From positions 558,001 through 622,000 of the forward strand of contig NZ_RQXX01000003.1 in the NCBI RefSeq assembly GCF_004011175.1: a stretch of DNA of 64,000 nt, given 5' to 3'. Both the position numbers and the translations under genes were made by a program. The notes beneath the pieces were generated by a model. The model did no database searches and was not told where the DNA came from. It saw nothing but the letters and a program-made list of their open reading frames with translations. This DNA is from Mesobaculum littorinae. GTDB taxonomy: Bacteria > Pseudomonadota > Alphaproteobacteria > Rhodobacterales > Rhodobacteraceae. Positions 8,139 through 15,721 of this stretch are shown here, piece by piece. Position 1 is the first letter of the stretch; the number at the start of each line of letters is the position of its first letter.

Positions 8139-8426
8139 ATGACCTCGCTAATCCAGATCCTGCTGATGATCCTCGACGTGATCTGGTTCATCATGATCGC
8201 GCACATCATCATGAGCTGGCTCATCAACTTCCAGGTCCTGAACCTGCGCCAGCCGCTGGTGTCGCAGTTGTGGTATGGCCTGAACCGCCTGCTCGAGCCC
8301 CTTTACGGGCCGATCCGGCGCATCCTGCCGGCGACGGGGGGGCTGGACCTTGCGCCGCTGGTGGCGCTGCTCATCATCTACGCGCTGCGGATCATCCTGC
8401 TCAACAACGCCGCCGCCTTCTACTGA
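8139..8426 (+). CDS. YggT family membrane protein
   Basis: A 95-aa protein with two hydrophobic helices: residues about 5-28 (ILLMILDVIWFIMIAHIIMS) and 68-90 (DLAPLVALLIIYALRIILL). Between them lies the family motif W.GLNRLLEPLYGPIRRILP. YggT proteins are small membrane proteins linked in some bacteria to osmotic protection or septum-associated functions. The start at 8139 follows AGGAAAG. It stands alone upstream of recQ. Confidence 0.88.
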   Translation: MTSLIQILLMILDVIWFIMIAHIIMSWLINFQVLNLRQPLVSQLWYGLNRLLEPLYGPIRRILPATGGLDLAPLVALLIIYALRIILLNNAAAFY

Positions 8427-8539
8427 CGGGCGCGCGACGGGCGTGGCCCGGCGGCGCCGCGCCGCAGGGCCACGGACTTGTTTACCGATTCTCCATCTGA
8501 GATGTTGCAGCCTCAGAGCAGCCAGAAGATGTAACATCC

Positions 8540-10615
8540 ATGCCGCCCAGCCCCCCTTCCGATGCCGGGACCGCAGATCCGCTGCGCGTCCTGCGCGAGG
8601 TTTTCGGTTTCAGCGCCTTCCGCCCCGGACAGGCCGAGATCGTCGAGGCCGTGGCGGCGGGGGAAAATACGCTGGCCATCCTGCCGACCGGCGGGGGCAA
8701 GTCGCTGTGCTACCAGCTGCCCGCACTGTGCCGCCCCGGCCTGACCATCGTCGTGTCGCCGCTGATCGCGCTGATGCGCGACCAGGTCCGGGCGCTGACC
8801 GAAGCGGGGGTCGAAGCGGGCGCGCTGACCTCGGCCAACACCGAAGAGGAAACCGACGCCGTGCTGGCGGCCCTGCGCGAGCGGCGTCTGAAACTGCTCT
8901 ACATCGCGCCGGAACGTCTGGCCTCGGGGGCGACCGAACGTCTGTTGCGGCAGGCCGACGCGACGCTCATCGCGGTGGACGAGGCGCATTGCGTCAGCCA
9001 GTGGGGCCATGATTTCCGCCCCGACTACCTGCGCATCGGCGCGCTGCGCAAAAGCCTGGGCCTGCCACTGGCCGCCTTTACCGCGACGGCCGACGAAGAG
9101 ACGCGGGCCGAGATCGTCACCCGCCTGTTCGAGGGCGAACAGCCGCGGCTGTTCCTCGGCGGGTTCGACCGGCCGAACCTGCACCTTGCCTTCCAGCCGA
9201 AAGACAATCCGCGGCGCCAGATCCTGGCCTTTGCCGCGGCGCGCAAGGGGCAGTCGGGCATCGTCTACTGCGCGAGCCGGGCCAAGACCGAAAGCCTTGC
9301 CGCGGCGCTGCGGCAGGACGGACACTCGGCCTGCCATTACCACGGCGCGATGGAGGCGGGCGAACGGCGCGAGGTCGAGAGGCGGTTCCAGCAGGAGGAC
9401 GGGCTGATCGTCGCTGCGACCATCGCCTTCGGCATGGGCGTCGACAAGCCCGACATCCGCTGGGTCGCCCATGCCGACCTGCCCAAGTCGATCGAGGGCT
9501 ATTACCAGGAGATCGGGCGCGCGGGCCGCGACGGCGCCCCGGCCGAAACGCTGACGCTGTACGGCCCCGACGACATTCGCCTGCGCCGCGCCCAGATCGA
9601 CGAAGGCATGGCCCCGCCCGAACGCAAGGCCGCCGATCACGCGCGGCTCAACACCCTTCTGGGGCTGGCCGAGGCGCTGGGATGCCGCCGCCAGCGCCTC
9701 TTGCGCTATTTCGGGGAAGAGCGGGAGCCCTGCGGCAACTGCGATCTCTGCGACCGCCCGCCCGAGGTCTTCGACGGGACCGAGGCGGTGCGCAAGGCGC
9801 TGTCGGCGATGCTGCGGACGGGCGAAAGCTTCGGCTCGGGCCACCTGATCGACATCCTGACGGGCAACGTGACCGACAAGGTGCGGGCGCGGCGGCACGA
9901 CGACCTGCCGACCTTCGGCGTCGGGCGCGATTACGACCGGCGGCAATGGCAGGCCATCTTTCGGCAGATGATGGGGCTGGACCTTGTCCGGCCAGATCCC
10001 GAACGCCACGGCGCGCTGTTCATGACCGATCCGGCTCGCCCCGTGCTGCGGGGCGAGGCGACGGTCGATCTGCGCCGCGACGCCCTGCGCGCCCAGACCT
10101 CGCGCCCCGTGGCCAAGGCGCTGGTCAGCGAAGAGGACGCGCCGCTTCTGTCCGCGCTGAAGGCCAAGCGCCGCGCCCTGGCCGAGGCCGCGCGCGTGCC
10201 GGCCTATGTCATCTTTCCCGACCGCACCCTGATCGAGATCGCCGAGCGTCGCCCCGGCTCGCTGGACGACATGGCCGGGATCAGCGGCATCGGCGCGAAA
10301 AAGCTTGAGCGTTACGGCGATGCCTTCCTGTCCGTCGTGACCGGCGCCGCCGCGGAAGAGATGCACCCGACCCGGCGCAAGCTTGCGGGCCGCGAGGCGG
10401 GCAGCATCTTCGACCGGCTGGAAGCCGCGCAGCGCGATCTCGTGCGGGGGCCGGACGGGACGGGCAAGTACCTTTCCTGCACCACCTCGACCCTGCGCCA
10501 GATCGCCGAGCGTCGTCCCGCCACGCTAAGCGCGCTCGCCGCCGTGCCGGGGATGGGAGAGATGAAGGTCGAACGCTTCGGCGATGCCTTCCTGACCGTG
10601 CTCGTCGCCGACTAG
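8540..10615 (+). CDS. recQ: ATP-dependent DNA helicase RecQ
   Basis: A 691-aa superfamily 2 helicase with 3'-5' polarity expected from its family. Walker A is PTGGGKS at residues 49-55, the DEAH box is DEAHCVSQWGHDFRP from residue 147, and motif VI is IGRAGRDG. A RecQ-Ct zinc site is visible as CGNCDLC with an upstream Cys, followed by a winged-helix region. The C-terminus carries two HRDC domains, roughly residues 530-600 and 620-691, each with a helix-hairpin-helix-like IxGIGxxKxExYGDAF or VPGMGEMKVERFGDAF. A near-palindrome GATGTAACATC (8528-8538) lies directly before the ATG. Confidence 0.96.
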   Translation: MPPSPPSDAGTADPLRVLREVFGFSAFRPGQAEIVEAVAAGENTLAILPTGGGKSLCYQLPALCRPGLTIVVSPLIALMRDQVRALTEAGVEAGALTSANTEEETDAVLAALRERRLKLLYIAPERLASGATERLLRQADATLIAVDEAHCVSQWGHDFRPDYLRIGALRKSLGLPLAAFTATADEETRAEIVTRLFEGEQPRLFLGGFDRPNLHLAFQPKDNPRRQILAFAAARKGQSGIVYCASRAKTESLAAALRQDGHSACHYHGAMEAGERREVERRFQQEDGLIVAATIAFGMGVDKPDIRWVAHADLPKSIEGYYQEIGRAGRDGAPAETLTLYGPDDIRLRRAQIDEGMAPPERKAADHARLNTLLGLAEALGCRRQRLLRYFGEEREPCGNCDLCDRPPEVFDGTEAVRKALSAMLRTGESFGSGHLIDILTGNVTDKVRARRHDDLPTFGVGRDYDRRQWQAIFRQMMGLDLVRPDPERHGALFMTDPARPVLRGEATVDLRRDALRAQTSRPVAKALVSEEDAPLLSALKAKRRALAEAARVPAYVIFPDRTLIEIAERRPGSLDDMAGISGIGAKKLERYGDAFLSVVTGAAAEEMHPTRRKLAGREAGSIFDRLEAAQRDLVRGPDGTGKYLSCTTSTLRQIAERRPATLSALAAVPGMGEMKVERFGDAFLTVLVAD

Positions 10616-10818
10616 GCGGTCGGGACGCGGGGGCTGGAAAGCGGGAGCTGCAACCGCAATCCCCCGCGCCGCGCATCGCCGCCGACTGCCGCGCCGGGTG
10701 CGGTGAAGCTGGCGCCGCTTCGCGCAGGCCCAAGTTATGTCAGGAAGTCTCTCGCGCCCCGGGGCCCCCGGTGATGGGGGCGGTGGGGGCAAGGCCGCGC
10801 CCGGGTCGTTGAGAGCGA

Positions 10819-11370
10819 TCAGATCGTCGAGGCGGGCGAGATGAAGCCGTCGATCAGGTAGACGCTGCCGAAGGTGCCGGGCTGGCTTTCGACCCGCACG
10901 CGCGACCAGTCATTCGCGTCCGAGACGTCCTTGACCGCCATGCCGAGCGAGACCTTGTTCCGTTCCCAGTTGGCGTGGTCGATCAGGATCATCCGGTCGG
11001 ACAGGACCTTCGACACCACGGCGACATGGCCCATGGGCAGCGACGGGGTCGAGCTGAACGCCATGACCGCGCCGGGAACCGGGCGCTTGCCAGTCGGGAA
11101 CTGGCCGATGGCCTGGTCCCACCACGTGCCCGCGTTGCCGCGGATCTGCACGCCCGAGGCGTTGCGCGCGAAAGGCACGCACCAGACCCGCTTGCCCGCG
11201 GCGCGCAGCGTCTCGGCCTCTTGAATGGCAAAGGCGGCGCGATGCGGCATGATGCCCCGCGTCGTCTCGACCTCGGGGGCGCGGGCGGTGCCGCAGGCGG
11301 TAAGGACCAGAAGTGTGGCGAAAACAGGCAGGCTGCGCAGCAGGCCCCTGATGCGTGTCGAAGCGATCAT
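10819..11370 (-). CDS. CHAP-domain lipoprotein, putative peptidoglycan amidase/peptidase
   Basis: A 183-aa protein with a lipoprotein signal (LLVLTAC, Cys26). The mature part has the features of a CHAP (NlpC/P60-like) domain: a nucleophile Cys in RVWCVPFARNASG (C64), and a His in MGHVAVVSKVLS (H115) followed by IDHANW. CHAP domains usually hydrolyse peptide or amide bonds in cell walls, so a periplasmic wall-remodelling role is inferred. The upstream region contains GGGTTAACTTTG at 11404-11415, also found upstream of another minus-strand gene at 32555. It converges on recQ. Confidence 0.85.
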   Translation of the reverse strand: MIASTRIRGLLRSLPVFATLLVLTACGTARAPEVETTRGIMPHRAAFAIQEAETLRAAGKRVWCVPFARNASGVQIRGNAGTWWDQAIGQFPTGKRPVPGAVMAFSSTPSLPMGHVAVVSKVLSDRMILIDHANWERNKVSLGMAVKDVSDANDWSRVRVESQPGTFGSVYLIDGFISPASTI

Positions 11371-11635
11371 CCCTCGTCCCCGTTTTTATGGACTGCCCGT
11401 CCGGGGTTAACTTTGATTGGGATTGTCGCGAAAGTTTCCGTCGGAACAAGTTCGAGAGGATGGAACCGGCAGAATTCCGCCAAAATCGGAACTCATTGGG
11501 AACTTTATGCGAACGGGGCGCAAACCGATGCCGCGTTGCCGTGGGCTGCGGCGGGGCGCACCGCGTCCACCCCCGCGCCGAGGCGGCGCGGCGGGGGGAA
11601 TCGTCCGGGTCGGGCCCCGAGAGGCGGGGGGCGGC

Positions 11636-12481
11636 TCAGGGCCGGGCGGGCGTCCCGGCGTCGGCCGGAGCCGGCGGCTGGGCCGCGGGGGCCGGCACGG
11701 CGGGCACGGCATCCAGCGGCAGGCTTTCCACCGGGGCCGGCAGGGCCGCGCCGGGCACGGCGTCCGATGCGGCGGGGTCCGCAGGCGGCGGCGCATCGGA
11801 GGGGGCGCCGGGGGCCGCCGTGGCGTCGGGCGTGCCGGGCGCCCCGGGGGACGACGGCACCGCCGCACCCGAGGTCTGGACATAGTCGACCCGGCCCAGA
11901 GACCGGTTGGGCCCCCACTTGCGATGCTTGAGCTGGCCGTTGACGATGTAGAGATCGCGGACGTCATAGGCGACGGGCTCTCCCTTGTCGTCGCGCATGT
12001 AGAGGATCGCGGCCTCGGGGTCGCCGCCCGCCGGGTCCAGCAGGAAATAGGCCGGATCGGCCGCGTCGGACATGCTGTCGAGAATGGCGAGAATCGTCGC
12101 GGGGTCGGTGATGCGTTCGTCGCGGAAGAAGCAGACCCCCTCCATCGCGCCGACGCCGAGGCCCAGCACCGCACCGGCGGTCAGCGCCGCGGGGGTCGAC
12201 AGAACGCCCGCGGCGGTGCCCAGCCCCTTGCCGGCGCCCGCGACCAGCCCGCCCGCGCCGCCGCCCTGCGACAGCAGCGTGGCACCGGTGGCGGTATTGC
12301 TGAGCGAATAGAACCCCTTGACCGCCTCGACCGCGCCGCCGGTGGCGACGGGTGCGGTGCCCGCGGCCTCATCGGGGCCCTTGCCGCCGATGAACCCGCT
12401 CAGCCGGTAGTCGCAGACGCGGGCGGCGGCGGGGTGCGCGGCCAGCAGCGTGGCGGCAAGGATCAGGGGAAAGCGGCGCAT
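11636..12481 (-). CDS. Secreted protein of unknown function with Gly-rich segment and Pro/Ala-rich tail
   Basis: A 281-aa protein with a cleavable signal peptide (MRRFPLILAATLLAAHPAAA). Residues about 75-115 are Gly/Ala-rich and hydrophobic (GGGAGGLVAGAGKGLGTAAG, then AVLGLGVGAMEGVC), resembling a glycine-zipper membrane segment. Residues 120-205 look like a folded domain (YFLLDPAGGDPEAAILYMRD, VAYDVRDLYIVNGQLKHRKW). The last ~70 residues are almost entirely Pro, Ala, Asp and Ser, likely disordered. I cannot name a family. It lies 131 bp downstream of dctM on the same strand, but a functional link to the transporter is not evident. Confidence 0.6.
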   Translation of the reverse strand: MRRFPLILAATLLAAHPAAARVCDYRLSGFIGGKGPDEAAGTAPVATGGAVEAVKGFYSLSNTATGATLLSQGGGAGGLVAGAGKGLGTAAGVLSTPAALTAGAVLGLGVGAMEGVCFFRDERITDPATILAILDSMSDAADPAYFLLDPAGGDPEAAILYMRDDKGEPVAYDVRDLYIVNGQLKHRKWGPNRSLGRVDYVQTSGAAVPSSPGAPGTPDATAAPGAPSDAPPPADPAASDAVPGAALPAPVESLPLDAVPAVPAPAAQPPAPADAGTPARP

Positions 12482-12612
12482 GGCGAACCTCGCATCTGGG
12501 TCAGGGCAGCGCCTGCTCTATACCCGGGCGGGGTCCGCGCGGCTCTTCACATTGCGGTGGCCGCGGCGGATTTCGGGCGCTGTGTCGCCGCCGCGCCGGG
12601 CGCCGCCCGGGC

Positions 12613-13896
12613 CTAGAGGATCAGCCGCGGCAGGAGGGTCGACAGGCCGGGGACGTAGGTGATCAGCAACAGCACCACGAGGTTGGCGAGGATGAAGGGC
12701 CAGATACCCTGGATGATCGTGGTCACGGGACGGTTCAGCTGCGACGACGCGACGAAAAGATCCAGCCCGAAGGGCGGCGTCACCATCCCCAGCGTGACGT
12801 TGACCGCGACGATCATGCCGAAATGCACCGGGTCGATCCCCAGCGCGGTGGCCACCGGAAAGAGCGGCGGTACCAGGATCAGCTGGATCGAGTTCGGGTC
12901 GACGAACATGCCCGCGATGATGAAGATCACGTTGACCACGATCAGGAAGGTGATGGGTCCGCCCTCGATCGCCTCGAACCCGGCGATGATCGCGCCGGGG
13001 ATCTGCGCCAGCGTGATGAAGTAGGACAGAAGGCTGCCCATGGCGAGCAGGATGAAGATCACGCCCGTCGCGATGGCCGCGCGTTCGGTGACCCGCACCA
13101 GGCCGCCGAAGCCCAGCTTGCGGTAGACCACGCATTCCACGAAGATCGCGTAGGCACAGGAGACGGCGGCGGCCTCAGTCGGTGTGAAGATCCCGCCGTA
13201 GATCCCGCCGAGGATGATCAGCGGCATCCCCATGGCCCAGCCCGCGCCGCGGATTGCGGCCCAGAGCTCGAACCGCGACGGGCGCGGATCGCCCCGCACG
13301 CCGCTGCGCCGGGCCTGCAGCGCGACCATGACGGCGAAGGCGAGCCCCAGCACCACGCCCACGCCCAGCCCCGCCACGAAGAGCGACGCGATCGAGGTGC
13401 CGGAGAGCCAGCCATAGATGATCAGCGCGATCGAGGGCGGGATCAGCAGCGCGGTTTCGGCGCTCGACACGATCAGCCCCAACGAGAATTTCTCGGGGAA
13501 CCCGGTGCGGCGCAGCTCGGGATAGATGATGTGGCCCATCGCGGCCACGGTCGCGGGCGCCGATCCCGAGACCGAGCCGAAGCCCATCGCCGCGCCGATG
13601 GTGGTGTAGCCCATGCCGCCGGGCAGATGGCCCACGAAGGCGCGCACCAGCGTCGTCAGCCGCCGCGCGATCTGGCCCTCGCCCATCAGCTCGGCCGCGA
13701 AAAGGAAGAACGGGATCGCCAGCAGCAGCGACTGGTTGATGCCACCGGTCATCTTCTGCGCCAGCACCGCGTCGGGCAGCGCGGCGAAAAAGCCCTCCTT
13801 GACCACCAGCGTGGGCAGCCCGAGGACGAGGAGCATCTCGAACCCCGTAACCAGGAGGAGGACGGCAAGCGCGCAGATCGCGGCGATCAGGATCAT
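12613..13896 (-). CDS. dctM: TRAP transporter large permease (DctM)
   Basis: A 427-aa membrane protein with about twelve transmembrane segments. Typical DctM features include IPFFLFAAELMGEGQIARRL, GSVSGSAPATVAAMG, PPSIALIIYGWLSGTSIASL, GGIYGGIFTPTEAAAVS, and NVTLGMVTPPFGLDLF near the C-terminus. It forms the Na+-coupled translocation channel of a tripartite ATP-independent periplasmic transporter. Its ATG overlaps the dctQ stop by 4 bp, and the dctP-dctQ-dctM order is canonical. Confidence 0.95.
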   Translation of the reverse strand: MILIAAICALAVLLLVTGFEMLLVLGLPTLVVKEGFFAALPDAVLAQKMTGGINQSLLLAIPFFLFAAELMGEGQIARRLTTLVRAFVGHLPGGMGYTTIGAAMGFGSVSGSAPATVAAMGHIIYPELRRTGFPEKFSLGLIVSSAETALLIPPSIALIIYGWLSGTSIASLFVAGLGVGVVLGLAFAVMVALQARRSGVRGDPRPSRFELWAAIRGAGWAMGMPLIILGGIYGGIFTPTEAAAVSCAYAIFVECVVYRKLGFGGLVRVTERAAIATGVIFILLAMGSLLSYFITLAQIPGAIIAGFEAIEGGPITFLIVVNVIFIIAGMFVDPNSIQLILVPPLFPVATALGIDPVHFGMIVAVNVTLGMVTPPFGLDLFVASSQLNRPVTTIIQGIWPFILANLVVLLLITYVPGLSTLLPRLIL

Positions 13897-14402
13897 TGCG
13901 CGATCTCCTCGGGCTCGGGGGTATTGAAGCGATGGACCACGCCGGCAAGGCTGAGCGCGTAGCGCAACGCCAGAAGGGCAAAGCCCAGCGCGGGGGCGAG
14001 GTAGATGTACCCGATGGGCACGTCCAGCGTCGGCGATCTCTGGCCCGTCGAGAAGACGAAGCGCGCCATCGTCAGGGCCATCCACGCGATGTAGAGACTG
14101 AAGAGGCAGCCCACGATGTCGATGATCCGCCGCAGCGGCAGGCCGGTGCGTGCCGCGATCCGGTCGCGCCATGTGTCGACGGCGACCTGGCGGCCGCGTT
14201 CCAGCGCCAGCCCGGCCGAGAGGAACACCAGAAACAGGTTCATCAACCGCACGGTTTCGTCGATCCAGGCCAGTTCGGCCGCCATCGGTCCGCCCCATTG
14301 GCGCACCAGCACGTTCAGCGCGAACAGCGCAACCATGCCCAGCAGGATGGCGACCAGTACCGTGCGTTCGGCCAGTCTGAGGGCGGTAAGGAACATCTTC
14401 AT
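13893..14402 (-). CDS. dctQ: TRAP transporter small permease (DctQ)
   Basis: A four-helix small permease subunit. Family features include ELAWIDETVRLMNLFLVFLSAGLALERGRQVAVDT in the middle, and helices LVAILLGMVALFALNVLVR and GYIYLAPALGFALLALRYAL. Two starts are plausible. ATG 14423 (176 aa) begins 3 bp after a stable hairpin with no ribosome site. ATG 14402 (169 aa, MKMFLTALRL) has GGAG 12 bp upstream and is preferred here. It overlaps dctM by 4 bp. Confidence 0.88.
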   Translation of the reverse strand: MKMFLTALRLAERTVLVAILLGMVALFALNVLVRQWGGPMAAELAWIDETVRLMNLFLVFLSAGLALERGRQVAVDTWRDRIAARTGLPLRRIIDIVGCLFSLYIAWMALTMARFVFSTGQRSPTLDVPIGYIYLAPALGFALLALRYALSLAGVVHRFNTPEPEEIAQ

Positions 14403-14426
14403 CAGGTCTGATCGCTCCAGCATGAT

Positions 14427-14450
14427 CCGGGCGGCCGTGGGGCCGCCCGG
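14427..14450 (-). promoter_or_regulatory. Perfect 10-bp intercistronic hairpin between dctP and dctQ
   Basis: CCGGGCGGCC and GGCCGCCCGG form a 10-bp GC-only stem with a 4-nt loop, placed 33 bp after the dctP stop and just before dctQ. No T-tract follows, so it is unlikely to be a full terminator. It may protect the dctP 3' end from exonucleases, giving more binding protein than permease, a pattern known for other binding-protein operons. Confidence 0.55.
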
Positions 14451-14483
14451 GTGCTAAGGTGTTTCCGTTCTGGCAGTGCGGGG

Positions 14484-15488
14484 TTACTGCGTCGCGGTCG
14501 CGTAAGCCTCTTCGTAAAGGTCGATCAGCGTCTGCCCGGCTGTGCCCGCCCGATCAAGATAGGCCTCGCGTGCCGGGGCATACATCGCCGCGCGGAACGC
14601 GGCGGTTTCCTCTTCGGACAGCTCGCGCACCTCGGTGCCGCTGTCGCGGATGACCTGCAGCGCCTCTTCGCCCGCTTCGGCCTTCTTCTCGATCAGCTCG
14701 GGGATCACCTCGGCAAAGGCCTCGGTGATCGTGGCGCGGTACTCTTCGGGCAGGCTGTCCCAGAACATCGGGTTGAACAGGATCACGTTCTCGATCACGC
14801 CGTGGTTCGACACCAGAAGGTAATCCTGCACCTCGTGGAACTTCATGTTGAAGATGGTGTCGAGCGGGTTCTCCTGGCCCTCGACCACGCCGGTCTGCAG
14901 CGCGGTGTAAAGCTCGCCGAAGGGCAGCGGCACGGCAGTGGCGCCCAACGCCTCCATCTGCGCCTGCAGGATCGAGGATTCCATCACGCGGAAGGTCTGG
15001 TTCTGGAACGCGTCCATGTCCTCCATCGACGTGTTCGAGGTGAACTGCTTGCGCCCGTTGGGCCACAGGCCCACGCAATGCGTGCCACGGCTTTCGAAGC
15101 TCTCGCACAGGGCGGTGCCGAACTCGCCTGCGCGGATCTCCTGCGCGGCGGTTTCGTCGGCGGGATAGAGGAAGGGGATATCGACGATCGAGGCTTCGGG
15201 ATTGAAGCCGCCGAGAAAGGCGATCGGCGCCACGGTGGCCTCCAGCGTGCCAAGCTGCACCGCCTCGGTCATCTCGCGCTGCGGTCCCAGCTGGCCCGAG
15301 GGGAAGAGCTGGAATTCCACCGCCCCGTCGGTGCGTTCCGAGACCAGGTCGCCGACCTTTTCGATCATCTGGTTGATCACCGCCTGCGGCGCTTCGAGGT
15401 TGCCGATCTTGGCGGTGAACTCCTGTGCCCCCGCGGGAAGCGCCAGCAAGGCGAGGGGAAGCGAGAGAAGGGCTTTGTCGAGGGGCAT
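14484..15488 (-). CDS. dctP: TRAP transporter substrate-binding protein (DctP)
   Basis: A 334-aa periplasmic solute-binding protein starting MPLDKALLSL with a signal peptide ending at about PAGAQ. Family hallmarks are the conserved Arg region NQTFRVMESSILQAQMEALG and AVPLPFGELYTALQTG followed by VEGQENPL, where an Arg and Asn/Gln bind the ligand carboxylate. The ligand is not determined by the sequence; C4-dicarboxylates or other organic acids are likely. The start at 15488 follows GTGGAGATCGCC. A TTGACA at 15549-15544 on the same strand may be its -35 box, though the -10 (TTTGCC) is weak. Confidence 0.92.
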   Translation of the reverse strand: MPLDKALLSLPLALLALPAGAQEFTAKIGNLEAPQAVINQMIEKVGDLVSERTDGAVEFQLFPSGQLGPQREMTEAVQLGTLEATVAPIAFLGGFNPEASIVDIPFLYPADETAAQEIRAGEFGTALCESFESRGTHCVGLWPNGRKQFTSNTSMEDMDAFQNQTFRVMESSILQAQMEALGATAVPLPFGELYTALQTGVVEGQENPLDTIFNMKFHEVQDYLLVSNHGVIENVILFNPMFWDSLPEEYRATITEAFAEVIPELIEKKAEAGEEALQVIRDSGTEVRELSEEETAAFRAAMYAPAREAYLDRAGTAGQTLIDLYEEAYATATQ

Positions 15489-15721
15489 GGCGATCTCCAC
15501 CGTTTCAATTTTGAGACTATGGCAAAAGCCATGACCCCCCTTGTGTCAAGGACTATCCCCCGCAGCGCAATATCTTGGCGAACTGCCCGCAATCCGCGCG
15601 CACTCCGGCGTCGGCTGCCTGATTTTTGTGCTGGTTTGGGGCGCGGCGCGCGGCGAAGACTTTGCGCGCCTCCCAGGCGGACAGGCTGGTCCGCCACGAA
15701 ACCGGGTTCCGATCCGTATCG

